DNA from: Bacillus pseudomycoides
Lineage (GTDB): Bacteria > Bacillota > Bacilli > Bacillales > Bacillaceae_G
Assembly (NCBI RefSeq): GCF_002582035.1
Contig: NZ_NUQE01000018.1
Span: 250,696 to 314,695 of the forward strand
Length of the DNA stretch: 64,000 nt
Direction of reading: 5' to 3'
The notes below the pieces were generated by a model, which worked only from the letters and a program-made list of their open reading frames with translations, had not been told where the DNA came from and did no database searches. Position 1 is the first letter of the stretch. Each line of letters begins with the position of its first letter. Made by a program: the position numbers and the translations under genes. This document shows, piece by piece, positions 36,119 through 46,267 of this stretch.

Positions 36119-37318
36119 ATGAAAAATCAGTGGTTTACAAGATGGATTGGGTATGTGAAGGTACGGATTGAAGGCAGAGGAGTAGAACGATTTATTAATG
36201 AATGTGTACGGCGTGATATTCTTGTTTGGAGTGTGAAGAAAGTTGCAGATGATACACTTGTATTTTGCATGCCGCTTCGTGATGTGAAACGATTACGTCC
36301 GATTTACCGTAAAAATGAATGTAAACTGTATTTCATTGGACGTTATGGGCTGCCATTTTGGAATAAGCGCTTACTTCGAAATAGTGGTTTTCTTGCTGGT
36401 TTTTTCCTTTTTTTCTTAATTGTTATCGTTTTATCAAACATGGTATGGAAAATAGAAATAACAGGAGCAAAGCCAGAGACGGAATATATTATGATGAAAG
36501 AATTGGACAAAATGGGTATTAAGAAAGGGAAGCTACAATTTCAAATGCCTAGTGTAGAGACTGTGCAGCGTTATTTGACTGATAATATTAATGCCATTAC
36601 ATGGATTGGTTTGGAAGTGAAAGGAACGACATATCACTTTAAAATAGTTGAAAAAAATGAACCAAAAAAAGAAAAAGAACAGGTACCGCAACATTTAGTT
36701 GCAAAAAAAGAAGGAATTATTACGAAGATGTTTGTGGAGATCGGAAAGCCAGCGGTTATGAAAAATGATTATGTGCAAAAGGGACAACTTCTTGTATCAG
36801 GGGTGTATGGGAACGAAGAGAGCCCGACAATTGTTTCTGCTAAAGGGGTTGTATTTGGTGAAACTTGGTACAAGTCTGAAGTGGAGGTACCTTTGAAAAC
36901 GACATTTCAAGTTTATACAGGGAATTCATATAAAGAGCATTATCTTACTTTCGGAAACGCAAAAATAAAAATATGGGGATTTCAGCATGATAAGTATAAG
37001 CAGTCTAAAACGGAGACAGTAAGACATGATGTTAAGTTGCTCGGTTTCGCACTGCCCATTGCTTATGAAAAAGCGATTGTACGTGAAGAGGAGGAAGCAA
37101 ACCGTGAATATACAGAAAAACAGGCGATTGCGGTAGCGGAGGAAATGGGACAAAAAGAATTAAAGAAAAAACTGGATGAACGTGCTATGATTATAGGGAA
37201 GAAAGTTTTGCATAAACAGGTTGAGAATGGGAATTTGAAATTGTTGTTGCATTATACAGTAATTGAAAATATTGCAGAGGCTCAACCGATATCTGAATCC
37301 GATATTCAAGGAGATTGA
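36119..37318 (+). CDS. yqfD: Sporulation protein YqfD
   Basis: 399 residues. Stage IV-type spore membrane protein with one strong helix near residues 87-106 ('FLAGFFLFFLIVIVLSNMVW'), then an extracytoplasmic domain ('VEKNEP', 'VAKKEGIITKMFVEIGKP', 'GETWYKSEVEVP'). I start at ATG 36119 (MKNQWFTRW), the family start; the frame is open back to 36035, but that part is bcr-like repeat sequence. Eight bases before phoH. Confidence 0.93.
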   Translation: MKNQWFTRWIGYVKVRIEGRGVERFINECVRRDILVWSVKKVADDTLVFCMPLRDVKRLRPIYRKNECKLYFIGRYGLPFWNKRLLRNSGFLAGFFLFFLIVIVLSNMVWKIEITGAKPETEYIMMKELDKMGIKKGKLQFQMPSVETVQRYLTDNINAITWIGLEVKGTTYHFKIVEKNEPKKEKEQVPQHLVAKKEGIITKMFVEIGKPAVMKNDYVQKGQLLVSGVYGNEESPTIVSAKGVVFGETWYKSEVEVPLKTTFQVYTGNSYKEHYLTFGNAKIKIWGFQHDKYKQSKTETVRHDVKLLGFALPIAYEKAIVREEEEANREYTEKQAIAVAEEMGQKELKKKLDERAMIIGKKVLHKQVENGNLKLLLHYTVIENIAEAQPISESDIQGD

Positions 37319-37325
37319 GTAATTA

Positions 37326-38285
37326 ATGGCTGAACAATTAGTAGAGATGAATCAACAATTGGAAAACCATAATGAAGCAATTGCTTTGTTTGGAGTAAAT
37401 GATGCGCATTTAAAAGTAATTGAGAACGAACTTGAGGTATCGATTGTTACGAGAGGGGAATCTGTTCGTGTATCTGGAACAGACGAAGCGATAGCTCTTG
37501 TTGAAGGTATATTACAACAGCTTTTAGTTGTTATTCGCAAGGGTATATCGATTTCTGAGCGTGATGTAATCTACGCGATTCAACTTGGCCGTCAAGGGAA
37601 ATTGGCTCATTTTGAAGAGTTATATGAAGAAGAAATCTTTAAAACAGCAAAAGGCAAGTCCATCCGTGTGAAAACGATGGGACAAAGGCAATATATTTAT
37701 GCCATTAAGAAGAATGATATTGTTTTTGGAATGGGACCAGCCGGTACTGGCAAAACATATTTAGCTGTAGTAATGGCTGTTCGAGCATTAAAAAATGGTT
37801 ATGTGAAAAAAATTATTTTAACAAGACCTGCTGTTGAAGCTGGGGAAAGTCTAGGTTTTTTACCTGGAGATTTGAAAGAAAAAGTGGATCCGTATTTACG
37901 CCCTCTTTATGATGCTCTTCATGATGTACTTGGGCAAGAACATACGCAAAGAATGATGGAACGCGGTATCATTGAAATTGCCCCGTTAGCATACATGAGA
38001 GGACGAACACTCGATGATGCATTTGTTATTTTAGATGAAGCACAAAATACAACAGGAGCACAAATTAAAATGTTTCTAACGCGCCTTGGATTTGGCTCAA
38101 AAATGGTTGTAACGGGAGATCCATCCCAGATTGATTTACCGAAAGGTGTGAAATCTGGTCTTTCTATTGCAGCGAATGTATTAGATCGTGTACCTGGACT
38201 TTCGTTTATTAAACTTGAGCAAACGGATGTTGTTCGTCATCCGCTCGTACAGCGAATTATTGAAGCATATGATAAAATGGAATGA
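37326..38285 (+). CDS. phoH: PhoH-family ATPase
   Basis: 319 residues. PhoH-like P-loop NTPase, with RNA-related roles suggested by the ybeY linkage. 'GPAGTGKTYLAVVMAV' is Walker A, 'FVILDEAQNTT' is Walker B, and 'VVTGDPSQIDLP' is a motif of this superfamily-1-related group. Begins at ATG 37326. The terminator overlaps its stop codon. Confidence 0.95.
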   Translation: MAEQLVEMNQQLENHNEAIALFGVNDAHLKVIENELEVSIVTRGESVRVSGTDEAIALVEGILQQLLVVIRKGISISERDVIYAIQLGRQGKLAHFEELYEEEIFKTAKGKSIRVKTMGQRQYIYAIKKNDIVFGMGPAGTGKTYLAVVMAVRALKNGYVKKIILTRPAVEAGESLGFLPGDLKEKVDPYLRPLYDALHDVLGQEHTQRMMERGIIEIAPLAYMRGRTLDDAFVILDEAQNTTGAQIKMFLTRLGFGSKMVVTGDPSQIDLPKGVKSGLSIAANVLDRVPGLSFIKLEQTDVVRHPLVQRIIEAYDKME

Positions 38286-38313
38286 TCCTGCTTGTAAGGA
38301 TCATTTCTTTTTA
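38279..38313 (+). terminator. phoH terminator
   Basis: AATGATCC / GGATCATT, loop TGCTTGTAA, then TCTTTTT; overlaps the phoH stop codon. Confidence 0.85.
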
Positions 38314-38438
38314 TCCCGCTCAAACAGTCGGTAGTAGTAAGTCAAAGAAGAGAAGGCCGACCGACTGTAAGAGCCCGATTGGTTCAACTAACCTTCTAGA
38401 GGAAAGCACTCTAGAAGGAAGTTTCACTTTATATCAGG
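38313..38438 (+). repeat. bcr-like repeat, best-preserved single copy
   Basis: 'TATCCCGCTCAAACAGTCGG', arms CAGTCGGT / ACCGACTG, core 'TAAGAGCCCGATTGGTTCAA', second hairpin CCTTCTAGAG / CTCTAGAAGG, end 'AAGTTTCACTTTAT'. Fills the phoH-pgpH gap. Confidence 0.88.
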
Positions 38439-38459
38439 AGAGGAGAAGGTATTGTAATT

Positions 38460-40601
38460 ATGTCAAGGTTTCAAGAAGTTGCTAAGTGGTTTCGCCATAC
38501 ACAACATTCGAAAAAACTGAGCTGGATTTCTTATATTTTAGTAGGAGCGGTGCTGTTTTTGGCGCTGATGAATAATGTAAAACCGGAACAATTAGATGTC
38601 AAGATGTTGTCTATTTCAAAAAAGACAATCTATTCTCCTGTTAAAATTGAAGATAAAGTAACGACAGAAAAGAAAAAGAGAGAAGCGGCTCAAAAGGTTG
38701 AGGATCAGTATACGTATCGAAGTGAATATAAACAAAACCGGATTGATGTTGTGAATTCGGTCTTTGATGCAATTAAAGAAGTGGATTTAGAGACAAATGC
38801 TTCGGCACCAGATGCGCAAAAAAACTTGTCGACTGCAGAACGATTAGATAAATTAAAAAAGAAATTGCCAACGGATTTAACGAAAAGTTTGTCTGATCAA
38901 GTATTATTGCAATTTTTAAATGCGACAGAAGATGAGCTTCTTGTGGCGAGGGAATCAACTGTCACAGCTGTCAATAATTTAATGAGTTCTTATATTAAAA
39001 TGAATGAAGTGGATGAGTTTAAAGCTCGTATTGCAGATGAGTTAAAAAATGTATCTGTTAGCAATGAGTTGAAACAAGCAATTATTGCACTCGGTCAGTA
39101 TGCGATCGTACCAAATTATTTTTATGATTCGGCTGCTACGAAGGAACGGAAACAAATGGCAATGGATCAAGTGAATTCTGTCTATATTTTACAAGGTCAA
39201 ATTCTTGTAAAAGAAGGCGAAACAATTACAAGAGAAGTGTATGAACAGTTGAAGTTGGTAGGATTGCTGGATCAAAGTAATTCATTTCAACCATTTTTAG
39301 GACTAGCTATTTTTATTGGTGTTCTTCTATTTTTTATGCATAAGCAATTTGAGGCGTTTTTAAAGCCGAAAAGAGAGGATAAGCCATATATTTTAGCATA
39401 TACAACAATTGTTGCTATTACAGTTGTTTTAATGAAAATTATTAGTTTGTTTCAAAAGTTAGAATATGCCGGTATTGCTTATATTGTCCCAGTTGCGATG
39501 GGAACTATATTAGTAAAGCTGATGATTGGTGACCGATTTGTTTTTATAACGAGTGTGATTTTTTCAGTGTGCGGTAGTATTTTATTTAATGAAGAGGTAA
39601 CGAGTACACTTAATTATTCAGTTGGGATTTATGTATTGCTTAGCTCGCTTTCTGTTAGCGTTTTCTTGAGAGAAAAAAATCGTCGTTCAATGTTGTTGCA
39701 AGCTGGGATACTTGTATCTATTTTAAATGTGGTTGTATTAGCAGCTTTATTGTTACTACGCAATGGAAACTTTTCACCGCTTGAGATTGGAACACATTTA
39801 TTAATGGCAGCAGCATCTGGGATTATTTCATCAATTTTAGCGATGGGGATTTTGCCGTATTTAGAAAGTGGTCTTGGTCTTGTTTCTAGTATGAAGTTGG
39901 TGGAATTAGCAAGTCCCAATCATCCATTGCTTCGCAAAATTTTATTAGAAGCACCAGGAACGTATCATCATAGTGTCATGGTTGCAAATTTATCAGAAGC
40001 GGCATGTGAAGCTGTTGGGGCGAATGGTATGCTAGCACGTGTGGGGGCATATTACCACGATATCGGAAAAACGGTGCAGCCGCATTTCTTTATTGAAAAT
40101 CAAATGGGAATCTCAAATCCCCATGATCGCTTGGACCCTGAAACAAGCAGAGATATTATAATTGCCCATGTGACAAATGGAGTAAAAATGTTAGAAGAAC
40201 ATCATATTCCGCAAGAGATTATTGATATCACAGCGCAGCATCATGGGACTACTTTGTTAAAGTATTTTTACTATAAAGCAATGCAAGAGGATAAAGAGAA
40301 GTATACAGAAGAGATGTTTCGTTATCCAGGCCCAAAAGCGACATCAAAAGAATCGGCTATTGTCGGTATTGCTGATAGTGTAGAAGCGGCAGTGCGTTCG
40401 ATGAATGGGCCAACACCAGAGCAAATTGATAATCTTGTTCGTAGTATTATTAAGGATCGTCTACAAGATGGACAATTCAGTGAATGTAATTTAACATTTA
40501 AAGAATTGCAAATTGTGGAGAAAACATTATGTGAAACATTAAATGGAATTTTCCATTCCCGGATTAAGTATCCGAAATTATCAGAAGAAAAGGTGAAGTA
40601 A
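38460..40601 (+). CDS. pgpH: Cyclic-di-AMP phosphodiesterase PgpH (7TM-HD)
   Basis: 713 residues. Degrades c-di-AMP and so affects potassium and osmotic control. An N-terminal helix, a large extracellular 7TMR-HDED region (to about residue 275), seven membrane helices (about 280-470), then a cytosolic HD domain with 'HHSVMVANLSE', 'YYHDIGK' and 'QHHGTT'. ATG 38460 with GGAGAGGAGAAGG. Stop codon abuts the ybeY ATG. Confidence 0.95.
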   Translation: MSRFQEVAKWFRHTQHSKKLSWISYILVGAVLFLALMNNVKPEQLDVKMLSISKKTIYSPVKIEDKVTTEKKKREAAQKVEDQYTYRSEYKQNRIDVVNSVFDAIKEVDLETNASAPDAQKNLSTAERLDKLKKKLPTDLTKSLSDQVLLQFLNATEDELLVARESTVTAVNNLMSSYIKMNEVDEFKARIADELKNVSVSNELKQAIIALGQYAIVPNYFYDSAATKERKQMAMDQVNSVYILQGQILVKEGETITREVYEQLKLVGLLDQSNSFQPFLGLAIFIGVLLFFMHKQFEAFLKPKREDKPYILAYTTIVAITVVLMKIISLFQKLEYAGIAYIVPVAMGTILVKLMIGDRFVFITSVIFSVCGSILFNEEVTSTLNYSVGIYVLLSSLSVSVFLREKNRRSMLLQAGILVSILNVVVLAALLLLRNGNFSPLEIGTHLLMAAASGIISSILAMGILPYLESGLGLVSSMKLVELASPNHPLLRKILLEAPGTYHHSVMVANLSEAACEAVGANGMLARVGAYYHDIGKTVQPHFFIENQMGISNPHDRLDPETSRDIIIAHVTNGVKMLEEHHIPQEIIDITAQHHGTTLLKYFYYKAMQEDKEKYTEEMFRYPGPKATSKESAIVGIADSVEAAVRSMNGPTPEQIDNLVRSIIKDRLQDGQFSECNLTFKELQIVEKTLCETLNGIFHSRIKYPKLSEEKVK

Positions 40602-41072
40602 ATGGGATTAATAATTGACTTTTTTGATGAAACGGAAGAAGTAAAAGAAGAGTATGTTGACATGATTCAACAGTTAGTTGAAAAAGCAGCAGAGATAGAA
40701 TCTGTAGAAGACGGTACAGAACTTTCGATCACATTTGTGAATAATGAGCGCATTCAGGAAATTAATCGTGAATATCGTGATAAAGATCAGCCGACAGACG
40801 TAATCTCTTTTGCGATGGAAGATATGGGCGAAGGAGAAATGGAAATTGTCGGTGTGGAAATGCCTCGCATGCTAGGTGATATTATTATTTCTATTCCGAG
40901 AACGAAAGAGCAGGCTAAAGAATATGATCATTCTTTTGAGCGTGAGCTTGGTTTTTTAGCAGTGCATGGCTTTTTGCATTTACTTGGTTATGATCATATG
41001 ACAGAAGAAGAAGAAAAGGTTATGTTTGGAAAACAAAAAGAAATTCTCGGTGCTTTTGGATTAGGGAGATGA
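40602..41072 (+). CDS. ybeY: Endoribonuclease YbeY
   Basis: 156 residues. Zinc-dependent endoribonuclease of rRNA maturation and ribosome quality control. The zinc motif HxxxHxxxxxH is intact (His122, His126, His132 in '[11 protein letters not shown]'). '[13 protein letters not shown]' is the second conserved block. Starts right at the pgpH stop and overlaps dgkA by four bases. Confidence 0.97.
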   Translation: MGLIIDFFDETEEVKEEYVDMIQQLVEKAAEIESVEDGTELSITFVNNERIQEINREYRDKDQPTDVISFAMEDMGEGEMEIVGVEMPRMLGDIIISIPRTKEQAKEYDHSFERELGFLAVHGFLHLLGYDHMTEEEEKVMFGKQKEILGAFGLGR

Positions 41073-41422
41073 AAAAAGGAAAACTTATAAACAGTTTTCG
41101 TTATGCATTTTCTGGAATTTTCTTTTGCCTTCTTCATGAACGAAATGTACAAATTCATTGTTTAGCAGCGTGCGTTGTGAGTATTCTTGGTTTTTATTTT
41201 CGTATTACGAAAATGGAGTGGCTTATTTTACTTTTGACAATTGGCATTGTATTTGCTCTAGAAATCGTTAATACAGCGATAGAAAAAACAGTTGATTTAG
41301 TAACGGATGATGTGAAACCTCTTGCTAAAATAGCAAAAGACGCAGCAGCGGGTGCGGTATTGTTTTTTGCAATTATTGCCGTTGTAATTGGTGCTATTAT
41401 CTTTGGGCCGTATATGATATAG
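41069..41422 (+). CDS. dgkA: Undecaprenol kinase DgkA
   Basis: 117 residues. In Gram-positives the DgkA fold phosphorylates undecaprenol, the cell-wall lipid carrier. '[14 protein letters not shown]' is the DgkA catalytic signature, 'KDAAAGAVL' follows, and three membrane helices are visible. ATG overlaps the ybeY stop. Confidence 0.94.
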   Translation: MKKGKLINSFRYAFSGIFFCLLHERNVQIHCLAACVVSILGFYFRITKMEWLILLLTIGIVFALEIVNTAIEKTVDLVTDDVKPLAKIAKDAAAGAVLFFAIIAVVIGAIIFGPYMI

Positions 41423-41453
41423 TTGCATTCCGAAGATTTTTATCTTTTCATAA

Positions 41454-42775
<1,322 letters not shown>

Positions 42776-42777
<2 letters not shown>

Positions 42778-42866
42778 AGTGAAACTTCCATTCGTGAGAT
42801 GTTTTTCTCGCGAATGGTTAGTTGAACCAATCGGGCTTTTACTGCCTGCGAACAGCGGGATAAAAG
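42776..42866 (-). repeat. bcr-like repeat, reverse orientation, short form
   Basis: 'AAAGTGAAACTTCCATTCGTG', arms ATTCGTGAGA / TCTCGCGAAT, core 'GTTGAACCAATCGGGCTTTTAC', end 'GCGGGATAAA'. The second hairpin is reduced to a few bases. Confidence 0.82.
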
Positions 42867-42977
42867 CTGCATAATTTAGAAAAATTTTTCTCACATGAAA
42901 ATGAACAAAATGGGTCATTTTAATAGCAAAGAAAGAAATTGGATTACATGTACGCTCACTGAGAAAGGTGGATTCTT

Positions 42978-43121
42978 ATGTTAGATTTTACCTGGAAAGT
43001 TTTCTCGAAAACAGGAAGCATTGAAACATATCTTCTTTTGAAGGAAATGGAAAAAAATGTAGAAGATGAAATGCAGCAGCATGAAGAAATACAAGTAGAG
43101 CTAGATTCTCCAATTTCCTAA
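42978..43121 (+). CDS. yqzL: YqzL family small protein
   Basis: 47 residues beginning 'MLDFTWKVFSKTGSIETYLL', the signature of the YqzL family encoded between era and recO in Bacillus. GAGAAAGGTGG lies upstream of ATG 42978. Function unknown. Too short for usual ORF calling. 33 bases before the recO start. Confidence 0.92.
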   Translation: MLDFTWKVFSKTGSIETYLLLKEMEKNVEDEMQQHEEIQVELDSPIS

Positions 43122-43154
43122 CCCATTTTGTTCGAACCTTGGATGGTGATGAAC

Positions 43155-43901
43155 ATGTTTCAAAAAATTGAGGGAATTGTCATTCGAACGATTGATTATG
43201 GAGAAACAAACAAAATTGTAACTATATTTTCTCGTGAATTAGGGAAAGTTAGTGCGATGGCGAGAGGTGCTAAAAAGCCTAAAAGTAGATTGTCATCTAT
43301 TTCTCAATTATTAACTCACGGCCATTTTCTTATCCAAATGGGTTCTGGTTTAGGAACATTGCAGCAAGGTGAAATTATTTCTTCTATGAGGGAAATCCGT
43401 GAAGATTTATTTTTAACTGCTTATGCGTCATTTGTTGTTGAGTTGACTGATAAAGCGACAGAAGAGAAAAAACATAATCCGTATTTATTTGAAATGTTAT
43501 ATCAAACGTTGCATTATATGTGTGAAGGGGTTGACCCGGAAATTTTAGCGCTAATCTATCAAACGAAGATGTTGCCGGTTTTAGGGCTTAACCCATACTT
43601 TGATACATGTGCAATTTGTCACCAGTCAACAGATTTTGTCGCCTTCTCTGTTAGGGAAGGCGGCTTTCTTTGTAAACATCATGCTGAGCAAGATCCATAT
43701 CGTATTCCAATTAGCGAAGCTATTCACAAGCTGCTTAGATTGTTTTATCATTTTGACTTAGCCCGTCTTGGAAATGTATCTGTTAAAGAAGAAACAAAAA
43801 AACAAATGCGCACAGTATTGAATATGTATTATGATGAATACTGTGGGATATATTTGAAATCAAGACGTTTTTTAGATCAACTTGATAAATTTCAAATATA
43901 G
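43155..43901 (+). CDS. recO: DNA repair protein RecO
   Basis: 248 residues. Loads RecA on SSB-coated DNA. N-terminal OB domain ('[18 protein letters not shown]', '[12 protein letters not shown]') and a zinc finger in the C-terminal part ('CAICH' with later 'CKHH'). I use ATG 43155 (MFQKIEG); a longer in-frame TTG at 43128 is not family-like. Confidence 0.97.
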   Translation: MFQKIEGIVIRTIDYGETNKIVTIFSRELGKVSAMARGAKKPKSRLSSISQLLTHGHFLIQMGSGLGTLQQGEIISSMREIREDLFLTAYASFVVELTDKATEEKKHNPYLFEMLYQTLHYMCEGVDPEILALIYQTKMLPVLGLNPYFDTCAICHQSTDFVAFSVREGGFLCKHHAEQDPYRIPISEAIHKLLRLFYHFDLARLGNVSVKEETKKQMRTVLNMYYDEYCGIYLKSRRFLDQLDKFQI

Positions 43902-43927
43902 GAGGACCGTATTCGGGTCCTTTTTAC
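43902..43927 (+). terminator. recO terminator
   Basis: AGGACC / GGTCCT, loop GTATTCG, then TTTTT. Confidence 0.85.
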
Positions 43928-43941
43928 ATACTTTCCTTTTC

Positions 43942-44000
43942 GAATGATATATTTAGTATATAATATTCTTTTTTGAATGATATATTTAGTATATAATATT
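43942..44000 (+). repeat. 26-base direct repeat (two copies) in the ccpN promoter
   Basis: GAATGATATATTTAGTATAT plus AATATT occurs at 43942-43967 and again at 43975-44000, 33 bases apart. Each copy holds a TATAAT -10 and AATGATATATT, which matches ten of eleven positions of the CcpN operator consensus TRTGHYATAYW as I recall it. Confidence 0.8.
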
Positions 44001-44031
44001 TAAGAGATAGTATAACTTTTTTCGTTTTGTA

Positions 44032-44673
44032 ATGAAGGTGGTGATTATCATAGAACTGAATAAGCGCCAAGAACATATCATTCAGATTGTAAAAGACAAC
44101 GGTCCAATTACAGGAGAAGCGATTGCTGAGCAATTAAGTTTAACGAGAGCAACGCTTAGGCCAGATTTAGCTATTTTAACAATGGCTGGCTATTTAGAAG
44201 CGCGTCCGCGTGTTGGTTATTTTTACACTGGAAAAACAGGTGGGCAACTGCTTTCAGAAGCAGTTAAAAAAATGATCGTACAAGATTATCAATCTAGACC
44301 AGTTGTGATTGATACAAACGTTTCGGTATATGATGCGATTTGTACAATGTTTTTAGAAGATGTCGGTACTTTATTTATCGTTGACCAAAATACATTGTTA
44401 GTCGGTGTTGTTTCTCGAAAAGATTTGTTAAGAGCAAGTTTGGGAAAGCAGGATTTAACGTCATTACCGGTAAATATTATTATGACAAGAATGCCGAATG
44501 TTACGATGTGTTGTAAGGAAGATAGCTTGTATGATGTTGCAATGGATTTAATAGAAAAGCAGATTGACTCTATTCCGGTTGTAAAGGACACGAAACAGGG
44601 ATTAGAAGTTGTCGGTCGAATTACAAAAACCAATATTACGCGTGCATTCGTTGATTTAGTGAATCATGAGTAA
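44032..44673 (+). CDS. ccpN: CcpN, repressor of gluconeogenic genes
   Basis: 213 residues. In B. subtilis CcpN represses gapB and pckA under glycolytic conditions. N-terminal HTH ('KRQEHIIQIVKDNGPITGEA', 'TRATLRPDLAILTMAG') and two CBS domains ('DAICTMFLEDVGTLFIVD', 'DSIPVV'). The start is uncertain: ATG 44032 lies inside the best ribosome site (AAGGTGGTG), and GTG 44041 aligns with the B. subtilis start. Co-transcribed with ppsR 29 bases later. Confidence 0.95.
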   Translation: MKVVIIIELNKRQEHIIQIVKDNGPITGEAIAEQLSLTRATLRPDLAILTMAGYLEARPRVGYFYTGKTGGQLLSEAVKKMIVQDYQSRPVVIDTNVSVYDAICTMFLEDVGTLFIVDQNTLLVGVVSRKDLLRASLGKQDLTSLPVNIIMTRMPNVTMCCKEDSLYDVAMDLIEKQIDSIPVVKDTKQGLEVVGRITKTNITRAFVDLVNHE

Positions 44674-44693
44674 GAGCAATTCGTTTAAAGTGA

Positions 44694-45513
<820 letters not shown>

Positions 45514-45515
<2 letters not shown>

Positions 45516-45547
45516 CACATTTACCAAAGGTGAATGTGCTTTTTTCA
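45514..45547 (+). terminator. ppsR terminator
   Basis: AGCACATTTACC / GGTGAATGTGCT with loop AAA, then six T. Confidence 0.9.
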
Positions 45548-45770
45548 CTCCATTATAAAAAATTAGTGGACATGTAGCTAAGTTTAGAAAAATATATTAT
45601 AATAAAAAATTGTGATAAAAACATTCATTTTACGTTTAGACTTTAATTTTTCAGAATAAACTAGGGATAGGATTTGTAAAGGGAATACTTTTACGTAAAA
45701 TCGACAAAAATCTGAACAAGAAAACACACATTATGGAAGGATTCACAGAAGGGATGTAGAATAGAGAAAT

Positions 45771-46175
45771 ATGCAAAACATCACTAAAATTTTTGTTGAT
45801 GCAGATGCATGTCCAGTGAAGGAAGAAATTGTGCACGTCGGTGCAAAATTTCATGTCGACATTTGGTTTATCGCATCCTATGCCCATCAGTCAATGAGCC
45901 AAAAAGGAAATTGGGTATATGTAGATTCTGCGCAAGACGAGGTGGATTTTTACATCTATTAACGTGCAAAGGCAGAAAATCTCGTTATCACACAAGATAT
46001 GGGACTTGCTGGTCTTCTCGTCAAAAAAGGAGTACATGTATTATCTCCGCGCGGCACATTGGTGACCGATGAGCAGATGGATACAATTTTATATAATTGA
46101 TATGTATCCGCGAAGTTACGTAGACAAGGAACCTTTACAAAAGGGCTAAAAACATTTTCTAAGCGTGATCGATAA
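45771..46175 (+). pseudogene. yqxD: UPF0178 protein YqxD, broken by two in-frame stops
   Basis: A single frame gives 'KIFVDADACPVKEEI', 'FIASYAHQSM', 'YVDSAQDEVDFYIY', TAA at 45960, then 'RAKAENLVITQDMGLAGLL', 'VLSPRGTLVTDEQM', TGA at 46098, then 'KLRRQGTFTKG' and 'KTFSKRD', TAA 46173. These are the consecutive blocks of the YaiI/YqxD family (about 150 residues), with no frameshift, only two nonsense codons and some divergence. As it stands only the first 63 residues could be made. Upstream 45548-45770 shows no feature beyond AT-rich DNA. Precedes dnaG, as in B. subtilis. Confidence 0.9.
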
Positions 46176-46188
46176 TGTTTTTTATCTA
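46147..46188 (+). terminator. Terminator after yqxD remnant
   Basis: AAAACATT / AATGTTTT with a loop of about 17, followed by TTATCTAG; weak. Confidence 0.5.
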
Positions 46189-46229
46189 GTTTAGAAAAAA
46201 TATTGTCGAATTATAAAGGAATTCTTTAG

Positions 46230-46246
46230 TTTGTATCGAATACAAA
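46230..46246. promoter_or_regulatory. Palindrome upstream of dnaG
   Basis: TTTGTAT-CGA-ATACAAA, perfect seven-base arms, 22 bases before the dnaG ATG. It could be an operator in the promoter or leader of dnaG-sigA; no regulator is recognised. Confidence 0.35.
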
Positions 46247-46267
46247 ATACGACACGGAGATGGAGTT

